A DNA stretch of 64,000 bases from Pedobacter jeongneungensis. GTDB lineage: Bacteria > Bacteroidota > Bacteroidia > Sphingobacteriales > Sphingobacteriaceae. The position numbers and the translations under genes were made by a program. The DNA lies in assembly GCF_000633455.1 (NCBI RefSeq), contig NZ_AYMG01000006.1, positions 124,001 through 188,000 of the forward strand. Reading direction: 5' to 3'. Numbering within the stretch: the first letter of the stretch is position 1; each line of letters opens with the position of its first letter. Shown here in pieces: positions 33,810 through 43,018 of the stretch. Under the pieces are notes generated by a model. It was not told the origin of the DNA. It saw only the letters and a program-made list of their open reading frames with translations, and made no database searches.

Positions 33810-34484
33810 ATGATTTATAGAATTTCCCTTTTTTATACTTTAATGTTTTGCATGCTTTTTAGTCAGGCGCAAGATATATCAAAGCTGCCCTTAACAGCCA
33901 AAGCAAAACCAACAGCAAAAAGCATTATTTTTTACCTTAGCGGCGATGGTGGTATGAATAGTTTTTCGCAAAGCCTTATACAATCACTCCATGATAAAAA
34001 TTATGCGGTTGTTGCTTTAGATAGCAAAAAGTATTTCTGGGATCAGAAAACACCCGAAAAATTGGCGCAAGACCTGAACGCCACAATTGAATTATATTTA
34101 AAAAATTGGGACAAAGATGAATTTTCGATTCTGGGCTATTCTTTCGGCGCAGATGCGGCCCTGTTTTTAACGCCAAGGTTGCCAAAAGATCTGCAGCCAA
34201 AATTAAAATCAACCATATTGCTTTCTCCATCCAATTCAACTGATTTTGTAATCCATTTATCAGATATGATGGGCTTTGGCAGTAAAAACGCCAAATACAA
34301 GGTGTTGCCCGAAATCAACAAAATCAGCGGAAAACTCTTGTTTATTTTTGGCGAAGATGAAGACAGTGATCTGTACAAAGCCATTCCTGATAAGAAAAAT
34401 ATTACCAAAAGCCTTATCCCCGGATCGCACAAATTTAACAACGATACCAAAAAAGTAGTTTCTGCCATCCAAACCGGACTGTAG
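33810..34484 (+). CDS. VirJ/AcvB-type lysyl-phosphatidylglycerol hydrolase, soluble paralog
   Basis: This 224-aa protein has a cleavable signal peptide (ending LFSQAQ) rather than a lipobox. It has SGDGG at 44-48 and the nucleophile Ser111 in GYSFGAD, with His expected in PGSHKFN. Both VirJ-type proteins share FWxQKTPE and the GYSFGADxxxF core. It probably acts in the periplasm on the same or a related aminoacyl lipid. Its stop codon is one base from that of MprF, and no terminator is visible between them. Confidence 0.83.
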   Translation: MIYRISLFYTLMFCMLFSQAQDISKLPLTAKAKPTAKSIIFYLSGDGGMNSFSQSLIQSLHDKNYAVVALDSKKYFWDQKTPEKLAQDLNATIELYLKNWDKDEFSILGYSFGADAALFLTPRLPKDLQPKLKSTILLSPSNSTDFVIHLSDMMGFGSKNAKYKVLPEINKISGKLLFIFGEDEDSDLYKAIPDKKNITKSLIPGSHKFNNDTKKVVSAIQTGL

Positions 34485-34485
34485 C

Positions 34486-37074
34486 TTAACTGCCTTCCGA
34501 AATCCGCTTTAAGGCATTGGGCACCTGTAACAAATGGTAGTGATGACTGTATATCAGGTATTTCTTATTCCACGAAGGATAGAATTTCTCTTTATATTTC
34601 CTCAAGCCTTTAAATTGTGCAAAAGCCTTTAAGTTATCGTAAGCGTATTTAATTGTTTTTTGAGTAAAATCCTCACCATTTATCCCCGATAGCGGTGCTA
34701 ACCCCATATTTACACTTTTAAAACCCTCTTCTTTAAGGTATAAAAAGGTTTTGGCCAGCAGCATATCCAACACCCCGTTTGGCGCATCCGTTTCCTTTCT
34801 GATGAGGTCGTAAGTAGCCTCTCCCGGTGCATAATCAGGTACAAGATTTAAGAAAGCATAAACCTTTTCTTCCGCATCTTCTATCGTCAAAATGGTCTGG
34901 TTTTTTAATATCGTTTTATCAAAAACACCCTGGGTAAAAGCCACTTCTTTCTGATCTAAGTCCCGAAGCCAATTATCAGAAACCGTTTGAAGTTTCTGCA
35001 AAAGTCCTTCTTTTTGCTGGCCATTATACACTTTAAAAATAAACCCTTCGCTGCTTAACCTGTTAATCGCGCTTCTCGTTGTCTTCATCTTACCCCCATC
35101 AATGGTAAAAGCAGTAAGGTCTAAAACAGCTTCTTCACCTATCGGAATAAACTTTTTGCCAATAGATTTATATAAACCCAGCGACTCATGAGGCACCCTG
35201 TAATAAGCGGCTATAAATCCGGTCTCCTTACACCTTTCCTCAAATTTTTTGATCATCGCTATCTTTTCCTCATCACTGCCCGCAACAGGATCTTCCAATA
35301 CCAGGGCAAAGTGACGGGTGATCTTAAAACTGATAAATGCAGTGCGGTTCTCGTTAAAATAGATGAACTTATCAGGATAGGTTTTAAAATAATCGAGTGC
35401 CGAATTTCCTTTCTCAGTTAACAAACGGTCTGCTTCGGTAAAATCTTCAGGACTGTTGTAAGGTTTAAAAAAGTATGGTTTTAGCAAACTAAAAATGATA
35501 AAAAGAATCACTAAACCACTGGCGGCGTAAATGGATTGTTCGAAATGGCTTCCAAATTTGGTAATTGGGTTCAGGGCTTTATCATCAACAAAAAAAATAA
35601 TTTTCAATACTGCTTTTACCGAATCTACAAACTTGAATTCTACCCCAAAATGCCTTTTTTCCATAAAATAGAAGCCCAATACGCCATAGGCGAAAACTGC
35701 GGCAATGGCGTATAAGAATACCCAGTAACTTACCCTTACAAATTTTGGATGCGGTTTCAGTTTATAATTATCGCGGGTATAAAATAGCGTTGAACCTGCA
35801 ATTAATGCCAATGTGGCCTCTTCATAATCGGCAGCTTTTAATAAATGTCCTATGATGGAAAATACGGTGAGCGAAAGGGCTACATACCAGGCACGTTTTG
35901 ATCCCTGTAATAAAAAGATACTCAACATAACCAATATAAGACCGAAAATGAGCACCAGTGCATTACTGGTTACAATCAGGTCTTCGGGCAATATATCCCT
36001 CACCAGCCTAAGCCTGGTTGGAATGGATGGTGTTATTGAAGAAATGATATTCACCACGCCCAAGATTAAAATGATAAAGGCGGGCAGTACACGTAAGATA
36101 ATGCTATCTTTTTTGAGGATAAAACTGATGATACCACCGATTAAAGGCAGCCAGAATTCGAAAAACCTGAACATCAATGTGATGGTTGCCGCTGCAATAA
36201 GCGGAAAACCAAACTGCCCTAAAATAAAAGTAAGCGATACCTCTATGGTACCCAAACCTCTTAAAAATGGTGATGCAATAAGCAGGATCACCATGACAAT
36301 ATAACCTACAATTGCCGCCGGAATACTGGCATGAAAACCAAGCGCCAGCATACAAATGTATAAATGCAGGATGCCAATAAACTCAATAGCGATAGAAACC
36401 AGCAACGTTAGCCAAAACTGCTTCCTGCTAATATGTTCTTCGATCATATCATCAAAAACGGTAACCAATGATGGTCTGATCTTCGAAATATACTGATAGG
36501 CCCATCCTTTTTTTGAGATGGAATAAATGCTTATAAAAAGAAATGCAGTTAAAAGTAACAGGAACACAAAACTGATAATTTCTACCTGCCCCAACCGTGT
36601 TGATAACAGCGCGATGCCCAGTACAGGGATGGCGACAACAACTACCGAAAGGATTCCACAAAACGCAAATAAGGTAGATGATAAGTGGATTTTGGATTTC
36701 GAAATCCCTTTCTCTTCAATTTCCCTGGTAAAAAATATCAGCGACGAAAAACCTCCCGCAGGCAAAAAAACACTGATCAGGTTACGCTTTAAAAAAAGTT
36801 TTATGGCATTGCCCAGTGAAACATCAACATTAAGGGCTTTAAAACTATGAACATACATCTGACCCTGCGCCACAATATAAACGCCGGTAAGTAAAATACC
36901 CAGCACAATATAAAGTGGTACAGCAGTATCTAATTGCCTGGTAATCTGTATTACTTCTACGTGCTGGTTCCGGATAAAGAATACGGCCATCCCGAGCATA
37001 AAAACAGCAAGGAAAAATTGCCAGAAAAATTTATTGTATACCAGATTAGATAGAAAGGACTTTGCTTTATGCAT
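34486..37074 (-). CDS. mprF: MprF: lysylphosphatidylglycerol synthetase/flippase
   Basis: The start at 37074 (MHKAKSFLSNLVYNKFFW) puts a hydrophobic segment at the normal position and gives 862 aa; frames open to 37137 cannot be excluded. The N-terminal half has about 13 membrane segments forming the flippase, and the C-terminal third is the DUF2156 synthetase domain (from about residue 540, with RHFALVLEDPVAGSDEEK, AAYYRVPHESLGLY, VNMGLAPLSG, KYKEKFYPSW). It transfers Lys from Lys-tRNA to phosphatidylglycerol and flips the product, which lowers negative surface charge. Two VirJ-type hydrolase genes converge on it. Confidence 0.92.
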   Translation of the reverse strand: MHKAKSFLSNLVYNKFFWQFFLAVFMLGMAVFFIRNQHVEVIQITRQLDTAVPLYIVLGILLTGVYIVAQGQMYVHSFKALNVDVSLGNAIKLFLKRNLISVFLPAGGFSSLIFFTREIEEKGISKSKIHLSSTLFAFCGILSVVVVAIPVLGIALLSTRLGQVEIISFVFLLLLTAFLFISIYSISKKGWAYQYISKIRPSLVTVFDDMIEEHISRKQFWLTLLVSIAIEFIGILHLYICMLALGFHASIPAAIVGYIVMVILLIASPFLRGLGTIEVSLTFILGQFGFPLIAAATITLMFRFFEFWLPLIGGIISFILKKDSIILRVLPAFIILILGVVNIISSITPSIPTRLRLVRDILPEDLIVTSNALVLIFGLILVMLSIFLLQGSKRAWYVALSLTVFSIIGHLLKAADYEEATLALIAGSTLFYTRDNYKLKPHPKFVRVSYWVFLYAIAAVFAYGVLGFYFMEKRHFGVEFKFVDSVKAVLKIIFFVDDKALNPITKFGSHFEQSIYAASGLVILFIIFSLLKPYFFKPYNSPEDFTEADRLLTEKGNSALDYFKTYPDKFIYFNENRTAFISFKITRHFALVLEDPVAGSDEEKIAMIKKFEERCKETGFIAAYYRVPHESLGLYKSIGKKFIPIGEEAVLDLTAFTIDGGKMKTTRSAINRLSSEGFIFKVYNGQQKEGLLQKLQTVSDNWLRDLDQKEVAFTQGVFDKTILKNQTILTIEDAEEKVYAFLNLVPDYAPGEATYDLIRKETDAPNGVLDMLLAKTFLYLKEEGFKSVNMGLAPLSGINGEDFTQKTIKYAYDNLKAFAQFKGLRKYKEKFYPSWNKKYLIYSHHYHLLQVPNALKRISEGS

Positions 37075-37277
37075 AAAAATATAGCGGTTTATCATTCTAT
37101 AACGAATAAGCAAAACGCCTGTTGTAAAGGTGATCAATAATTAGTTCTGTCTAAAAATAGGAACATTTTAATAAATTAACAGACTAAGTAAAAAAATAAG
37201 TTACAGAACGGAATAAAAACAGTCTGCCTTCATTTACAATTCATTAAAATTCTGAAATAATTTACTTTATTTGCGCC

Positions 37278-38408
37278 ATGAAAAAAATGCTGCTGTCTGC
37301 AATATGTTTACTCATAATGCTCCAGTGTACGGCCCAGATCAAACTGATTAAGAAACTGTTATCAAACGAGAAAGATACCACACGGAAATCGAGCTTTATG
37401 CCTATTCCGGTACTCGGTTATACGCAGGAAACCGGTTTTCAATTTGGAACAGGTGCATTGTTTTCTTTTTATGCCGACCGTAAGGATACTACTAACCGGA
37501 GTTCCAACTTTTCGGGCACAGCCTCTTACTCTACCAAAAAAACCTACAATTTCAGCATTTTGGGTGATGCCTGGAGCAAAGGCAATATTTACCATGCCAT
37601 TGCAGAAATCCGTTTCAGAAAAATGCCCTTTAATTTTTATGGTATCGGCAACCGCACCAGAAAAGCCGATGAAGATAAACTGCAACAACAGGATTTTAAG
37701 ATTAAACTGGACCTAGAAAGAACCTTTATCAAAAATTTTTACTCAGGTATTTCTTTAGGATATGAAAATTATGTTTTTGATGATAGGTCGCCAGATAAGG
37801 TTTTTACCCAACGGCCCGAAATACAGGGGAAACGAGGCGGAAAAGTAATCTTTTTAGGCCTTTCGCAGAGTTATGATACCAGAAACTCAAACAACTACCC
37901 AACCAAAGGCTTTTTTGGAAGGGTTACTTATCAATATGCACCGGACTTTTTTGGCGGCACAAATTTTACCGGAAGCCAGTACGGGGCAAACGTGCGTAAC
38001 TTCTGGAACCTTGGCGGAAAATTTGTACTGGGTGCACAGGGTATTTATCAGGGCTTAAAGAGCGACCACTCTCCTTTTTACATCCTACCACAGTTAGGAA
38101 ATGACGAAATGATGCGTGGTTATTATTCGGGCAGGTACCGCGACCGGAATTTGCTGGCCATACAGAGCGAACTGCGCTACAGGCTTAATAACCGCTTTGG
38201 TGCAGTGCTGTTTGCAGGTACTGGCACCGTTTGGGGCCGTACAAGTTTCGCATTGGATAACTTTAAGCCCGATGTAGGTGCGGGTTTAAGGTACTTTTTC
38301 GATCCGGCAAAAGGATTAAGCGTGCGTATGGACTATGGCATAGGTACAAAAGTGAAAAGCGAAGAACGACAAAGCGGTTTTTACATCAGCCTTGGAGAGG
38401 CATTTTAA
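37278..38408 (+). CDS. BamA/Omp85-family outer-membrane barrel protein
   Basis: This 376-aa protein has a signal peptide ending LQCTAQ and no POTRA repeats. The barrel has the Omp85 C-terminal features LGLSQSYDTRNSNNYPTKG (about residues 195-213), MRGYYSGRYRDRN and GLSVRMDYGIG, ending in SLGEAF with a terminal Phe. Such POTRA-less proteins occur widely in Bacteroidota. It is divergent from mprF, with 200 bases between the start codons. Its role may be in outer-membrane lipid or protein handling; none is proven. Confidence 0.85.
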   Translation: MKKMLLSAICLLIMLQCTAQIKLIKKLLSNEKDTTRKSSFMPIPVLGYTQETGFQFGTGALFSFYADRKDTTNRSSNFSGTASYSTKKTYNFSILGDAWSKGNIYHAIAEIRFRKMPFNFYGIGNRTRKADEDKLQQQDFKIKLDLERTFIKNFYSGISLGYENYVFDDRSPDKVFTQRPEIQGKRGGKVIFLGLSQSYDTRNSNNYPTKGFFGRVTYQYAPDFFGGTNFTGSQYGANVRNFWNLGGKFVLGAQGIYQGLKSDHSPFYILPQLGNDEMMRGYYSGRYRDRNLLAIQSELRYRLNNRFGAVLFAGTGTVWGRTSFALDNFKPDVGAGLRYFFDPAKGLSVRMDYGIGTKVKSEERQSGFYISLGEAF

Positions 38409-38409
38409 T

Positions 38410-39048
38410 CTATCGCTGCAAAAACTCCGAAAAATCCATTTCTTCAAACTGCTGGCCGCCATATTCACCTTCAATGGCATAATCATATTCCAGATCAAAG
38501 GATGTAATCCCGATATCATCGGGATCGTAAACGATTGGGAAAAACGGTCCGCCTGGTTCATCGTGCAGTTCAAAATCGCCCTGTAATATGCCGCAATGTT
38601 TGCAGGTATTTGCCCAATAGGAAAACTGGATTGCTTTTGAAAAACTATATTTAAACTGTGGGTGAACTTTCTTTAAATGTTCCATAGCAGGAAGATCTGC
38701 ACTCTGGAGATAACTGAACAAGGTTGGATTTTCGCCTTTAACCCAGGCAACCTCACCGCCATCAGGATCATCTTCATCAACTTGTTGTAAATGATAATAA
38801 TTTACCGCAGCTGGAGCCATTACAGGTGTTTTCTGTCCGCACTTCCAGCAGATCCTGGTGGCTTTAGCCAATAGATAAGGTTTTCTTATAATACAATCTA
38901 AACGGCCTGCAGGGATCCACTTTGCAAAACGGTTTATATCTTCAACATGATCAGGAATAACCCATTTCTTGATTTCAGTGAGCCAATAGGCCCCGAGTGC
39001 TTTGGCCTCGTCTTTATCAGCAAAGGGAACATTAAGGATATAAGGCAT
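38410..39048 (-). CDS. DUF5710 domain protein with two CxxC pairs
   Basis: This 212-aa protein opens with the DUF5710 motif LNVPFADKDEAKALGAYW followed by IKKWVIP. Two Cys pairs in CWKCG (about residue 69) and CKHCG (about 153) could form a zinc ribbon. It has no signal peptide. The domain is common in topoisomerase-like and plasmid proteins, but this stand-alone version has no known function. Its stop codon is one base from that of the convergent BamA-like gene. Confidence 0.8.
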   Translation of the reverse strand: MPYILNVPFADKDEAKALGAYWLTEIKKWVIPDHVEDINRFAKWIPAGRLDCIIRKPYLLAKATRICWKCGQKTPVMAPAAVNYYHLQQVDEDDPDGGEVAWVKGENPTLFSYLQSADLPAMEHLKKVHPQFKYSFSKAIQFSYWANTCKHCGILQGDFELHDEPGGPFFPIVYDPDDIGITSFDLEYDYAIEGEYGGQQFEEMDFSEFLQR

Positions 39049-39129
39049 GGTTTGGTTTATGCTTGCAGGACGAAAATAATTAAAATCTGGTTATTAGTAA
39101 AGCAGAATTTTAACCGTTGGAAAAATGTT

Positions 39130-39172
39130 CATTGGTCATTGGTTTATTGGTCATTGGTCATTGGTCATTGGT
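39130..39172. repeat. Short tandem repeat (CATTGGT units)
   Basis: Six variants of CATTGGT occur in a row, interrupted by one TTATTGG. Such low-complexity words appear between genes in this genome and may vary in copy number. Confidence 0.7.
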
Positions 39173-39288
39173 TAGCATGGCGCCCATGGCAAAGTGAAAA
39201 TTTTAACCGCAAAGCATGCAAAGCGGAATACGCAGGGTATGCAATTTGAGTGTTTCCATCGTACATCTTACATTTTCCTTTTGATAAA

Positions 39289-40634
39289 TCCTTCGACTAC
39301 GCTCAGGATGACATCACAAGAGAGATAAAACGAGATGGATTTTCCGTGTTTTCCGTCTCCGTGGCTTTTAACCACAGAGAAAACAGAGAGAAATACACAG
39401 AGAAAATAGAGTTGGATGCTTAGCTTTTACATTATTCATCTCAAATTTCCATTCTTAACAGATCCTTCGACTACGCTCAGGATGACATCACAAGAGAGAT
39501 AAAACGAAATGGATTTTCCGTGTTTTCCGTCTCCGTGGCTTTTAACCACAGAGAAAACAGAGAGAAATATACAGAGGAAATAGAGTTGGATGCTTAGCTT
39601 TTACATTATTCATCTCAAATTTCCATTCTTAACAGGTCCTTCGACTACGCTCAGTACGACATCACAAAGAGAGATAAAACGAAATGGATTTTCCGTGTTT
39701 TTCGTGTCTCCGTGGCTTTTAACCACAGAGAAAACAGAGAGAAATACACAGAGGAAATAGAGTTGGATGCTTAGCTTTTACATTATTCATCTCAAATTTC
39801 TATTCTTAACAGTTCCTTCGACTACGATCAGGATGACATCACGAGAGAGATAAATGAAATGGATTTTCCGTGTTTTACGTGTCTCCGTGGCTTTTAACCA
39901 CAGAGAAAACAGAGAGAAATACACAGAGAAAATAGAGTTGGATGCTTAGCTTTTACATTATTCATCTCAAATTTCCATTCTTAACAGATCCTTCGACTAC
40001 GCTCAGGATGACATCACAAAGAGAGATAAAACGAAATGGATTTTCCGTGTTTTCCGTGTCTCCGTGGCTTTTAACCACAGAGAAAACAGAGAGAAATACA
40101 CAGAGGAAATAGAGTTGGATGCTTAGCTTTTACATTATTCATCTCAAATTTCCATTCTTAACAGATCCTTCGACTTCGCTCAGGATGACATCACAAAGAG
40201 AGATAAAACGAAATGGATTTTCCGTGTCTCCGTGTCTCCGTGGCTTTTAACCACAGAGAAAACAGAGAGAAATACACAGAGGAAATAGAGTTGGATGCTT
40301 AGCTTTTACATTATTCATCTCAAATTTCCATTCTTAACAGATCCTTCGACTTCGCTCAGGATGACATCACAAAGAGAGATAAAACGAAATGGATTTTCCG
40401 TGTCTCCGTGGCTCCGTGGCTTTTAACCACAGAGAAAACAGAGAGAAATACACAGAGAAAATAGAGTTGGATGCTTAGCTTTTACATTATTCATCTCAAA
40501 TTTCCATTCTTAACAGATCCTTCGACTACGCTCAGGATGACATCACGAGAGAGATAAAATGAAATGGATTTTCCGTGTTTTCCGTGTCTCCGTGGCTTTT
40601 AACCACAGAGAAAACAGAGAGAAATACACAGAGG
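39289..40634. repeat. Tandem array of ~175-bp imperfect units, about 7.7 copies
   Basis: Units begin with TCCTTCGACTACGCTCAGGA at 39289, 39463, 39637, 39814, 39989, 40166, 40342 and 40518, spaced 174-177 bases. Each contains GGATTTTCCGTGTTTTCCGT and CTCCGTGGCTTTTAACCACA, then GAGAAAACAGAGAGAAATAC, and ends TTCATCTCAAATTTCCATTC. The CCGTGG/CCACAG parts form a long imperfect hairpin in each unit. No frame is open through it. The last unit stops at 40634 exactly where a stranded AraC-family gene end begins. Confidence 0.95.
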
Positions 40635-40729
40635 TTTATCTACAAGTAGGTTTCGAAGACCTTTCGCACTTTTCTTTTGCCTTTAAAAAAGCGTTTGGGA
40701 TGGCTCCGTCAGCACTTTTGCAATCATAA
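40634..40729 (+). pseudogene. 3' remnant of an AraC-family regulator gene
   Basis: The open frame from 40634 to the TAA at 40727 encodes VYLQVGFEDLSHFSFAFKKA followed by FGMAPSALLQS. This is the second helix-turn-helix of AraC-type proteins, with the GF-DLSHFSFAFKK pattern and a PS residue near the end. The 5' part is missing; the tandem array takes its place. It is unlikely to be functional alone. Confidence 0.8.
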
Positions 40730-40832
40730 TAATTTTCGGATAACTTATTTATAGCAGATCAAATTTGATATCAATTTTTTAATTAAGATATTAGTATGAA
40801 TACGATTGCAAGTTGACCGATCAGCAAAAAAA

Positions 40833-41681
40833 ATGAGCACCTATTACAGTGAGCTTTCTGTTCCAGACCGTTATCACGGCTATATCCAAAAATTCTGGAC
40901 ACTCAGCAATATTCTGAATCCCTTTTACACACCAGTTAAATATGCCCTTCCAAATGGTTACTGCACCATTGTTTTTATTGATGGTAATGGTGTTTCTTTA
41001 AAAATCGGAGATCAATTAATTAACTTGCCGGCAGGCATTTATCTTGCAGGGCAAATGACCAGGCGCATCGGCATTACACTATCCCCGCATACCAGGGCCG
41101 TAATGGCGCAAGTAAAACCGTGGCTGCCTGCGCTCATTACCAATTTTCCGATGAAAGATCTCGTTAATAAGGTAATCAGTCTGGAATACCTCAATATGAA
41201 GCTCTACCACAATTTGTTGAGTGTAAATGAGGCAGCACAAGAAGTTGTGGCAGCAGAACTCTGTAAAAACCTCCAAATTTACCTGCAAAGAAACGCCAAT
41301 ACTTCGCTCATTCAATGGGCTTTTAACCAGCTCGAAAATCTACCTGCTCAACAGCATCGCGTTGCCAACCTGGCATTGCCGTCAGGATATACCCAACGAC
41401 GCATTGAACAGAAATTCAAAGAACTTGTAGGACCTACGGCAAAAGAGATTCAGCAGATTTTGCAGTTCAGGAAACTTATCGATGAACTTGATCAGTTTCA
41501 ATCACGCGGTTATTTAAGTGCGCTGGCCCATCGCCATGGTTATTACGACCAGTCTCACTTTATCAGGTCTTATCAGCGCATTATGAACGAAGTACCTTCC
41601 CTTTTTGATCATAATGGTTACATTTTACCTGCATCCGGGCATTTCGGTTTTATACAATCTTCTAAGCTGGCCGATCTTTAA
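40833..41681 (+). CDS. AraC-family transcriptional regulator
   Basis: The ATG at 40833 follows AAAAAAA and is preferred over an upstream TTG at 40806. The 282-aa protein has a beta-rich N-terminal domain (DUF6597-like, with RYHGYIQKFWTLSN and YALPNGYCTIVFIDG) and a C-terminal AraC helix-turn-helix region (about 185-265, with YTQRRIEQKFKELVG and LSALAHRHGYYDQSHFIRSY). It probably senses an unknown ligand and controls the serine hydrolase 28 bases downstream, with which it may form an operon. Confidence 0.9.
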   Translation: MSTYYSELSVPDRYHGYIQKFWTLSNILNPFYTPVKYALPNGYCTIVFIDGNGVSLKIGDQLINLPAGIYLAGQMTRRIGITLSPHTRAVMAQVKPWLPALITNFPMKDLVNKVISLEYLNMKLYHNLLSVNEAAQEVVAAELCKNLQIYLQRNANTSLIQWAFNQLENLPAQQHRVANLALPSGYTQRRIEQKFKELVGPTAKEIQQILQFRKLIDELDQFQSRGYLSALAHRHGYYDQSHFIRSYQRIMNEVPSLFDHNGYILPASGHFGFIQSSKLADL

Positions 41682-41708
41682 ATTTGCTGCAGATTAAAAC
41701 ATGATCAC

Positions 41709-42902
41709 ATGAAAGAATGGAAGTTTATATGTATAGCATTGCTTGTATTAACCTGTAACAATATTGCATGGAGCCAAAGCAAAGCACAACTGCTAACCAC
41801 CTCACTACAGAATTTTTATGAGAAAGACAGCTTGCCCGGTATGTCGGTGGTATTGGTTGATGCCCATAAAATCGTCTACCAGCATGATTTTGGTTATGCC
41901 AACATGGAGCATCATATAAAATATAGTACTCATAGTATTCAGAATATTGGTTCGGTAAGCAAAACCTTTATTGCAGTGGCCCTGATGAAATCGATAGAAA
42001 TGGGTTACTTTAACCTGGATACCGATATCAATACCATACTTCCATTTAAAATTACTAACCCGAATGCACCCCATGGCATCATTACCATCCGCCACCTTAG
42101 CAATCACAGCTCGGGCATTGTAGATAATCCTTCGGTTTTTCCGAATGTATATCATTTTGATACTGGTTTAGCTCCTTATGATACTTCTGCTTATAAGGTA
42201 TTACAGGATCTGGGTTACCTGCAACAGGTTAGCGACAGTGCATTAGGTACATTTATGTATAACTATTTATCCACTGAAGGAAAATATTACCATCAGGAAA
42301 ACTTCGGAAAGGAAGCGCCAGGCCTTTCTTCCAGTTACAGCAACATTGCTTCGGCATTGGCGGCTTATTTAATCGAAATCAAGTCTGGCATCTCTTACGC
42401 AGATTTTGTTACCAAATACGTTTTAAAACCCCTTGGGATGAACCGTTCGGTATGGAAACTGAATAAAGCAGATTTAAAAGATTATGCGCGTCCATATTAT
42501 AAGCGCAATGCCCCATTTCCCTATTATCATTTTATTACCTATCCTGAAGGAGGCTTGCGCACCAATACGTATGAGCTTGGTAAATATGTAATGGCTATGA
42601 TTAAAGGTTACCATGGCGAGGAGACGCTTTTAAAAAGTTCCGCTTACAAAACCATGTTTACACCGCAGTTTTCTGCACAGGCGCCACCCAAAGGAATCAG
42701 TTTAGCAAAACGTAACAAAGGCATTTTCTGGAACCTGTACACTAATGGTACCATTGGCCATGATGGCGACGATCCCGGTGTGAGCTCTTTTTTATTCTTT
42801 AATCCCAAGACAGGCCTCGGTGGAATTTTCCTCTGCAATAAATACCTGGAAGATAAAACTGCCATTATTAACTTGTTGGTGCAGTATACCAATGAAAAAT
42901 AA
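41709..42902 (+). CDS. Exported serine hydrolase, beta-lactamase family
   Basis: This 397-aa protein has a signal peptide (ending NIAWSQ) and the class C beta-lactamase / penicillin-binding fold. The nucleophile is Ser82 in GSVSKTF (SxxK with Lys85), Tyr and Asn are in SSYSNIASALA, and HDGDDPG serves as the third motif. The region HLSNHSSGIV is typical of the family. Members act as esterases, peptidases or lactamases; which one applies here is open. It follows the AraC regulator at 40833. Confidence 0.9.
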   Translation: MKEWKFICIALLVLTCNNIAWSQSKAQLLTTSLQNFYEKDSLPGMSVVLVDAHKIVYQHDFGYANMEHHIKYSTHSIQNIGSVSKTFIAVALMKSIEMGYFNLDTDINTILPFKITNPNAPHGIITIRHLSNHSSGIVDNPSVFPNVYHFDTGLAPYDTSAYKVLQDLGYLQQVSDSALGTFMYNYLSTEGKYYHQENFGKEAPGLSSSYSNIASALAAYLIEIKSGISYADFVTKYVLKPLGMNRSVWKLNKADLKDYARPYYKRNAPFPYYHFITYPEGGLRTNTYELGKYVMAMIKGYHGEETLLKSSAYKTMFTPQFSAQAPPKGISLAKRNKGIFWNLYTNGTIGHDGDDPGVSSFLFFNPKTGLGGIFLCNKYLEDKTAIINLLVQYTNEK

Positions 42903-43018
42903 GACTCTTAAATAAGAGAGCTTAAAAACTTAGACTATATTTTTCACCATATAAGACAGATAAGAAAATATAAGACCCAGTGCTATAAGAAAAATAAGTT
43001 TAAATTAAACCTTAATAG
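42903..43018. other. Intergenic region before the long direct repeats
   Basis: It contains CACCATATAAGACAGATAAG and a related word TATAAGAAAAATAAG, similar to the repeat near 22000. No gene is seen. Confidence 0.45.

Noticed and set aside
35852..36304. Open frame of 150 codons on the plus strand within mprF
   Set aside because: It is the reverse of a membrane-segment region of mprF, with no domain or start signal of its own.
39289..40634. CRISPR array
   Set aside because: The repeating unit is about 175 bases and continuous, with no short repeats separated by unique spacers and no cas genes nearby.
40806..40832. TTG start for the AraC gene
   Set aside because: The ATG at 40833 follows an A-rich leader and gives the usual N-terminus of the family.
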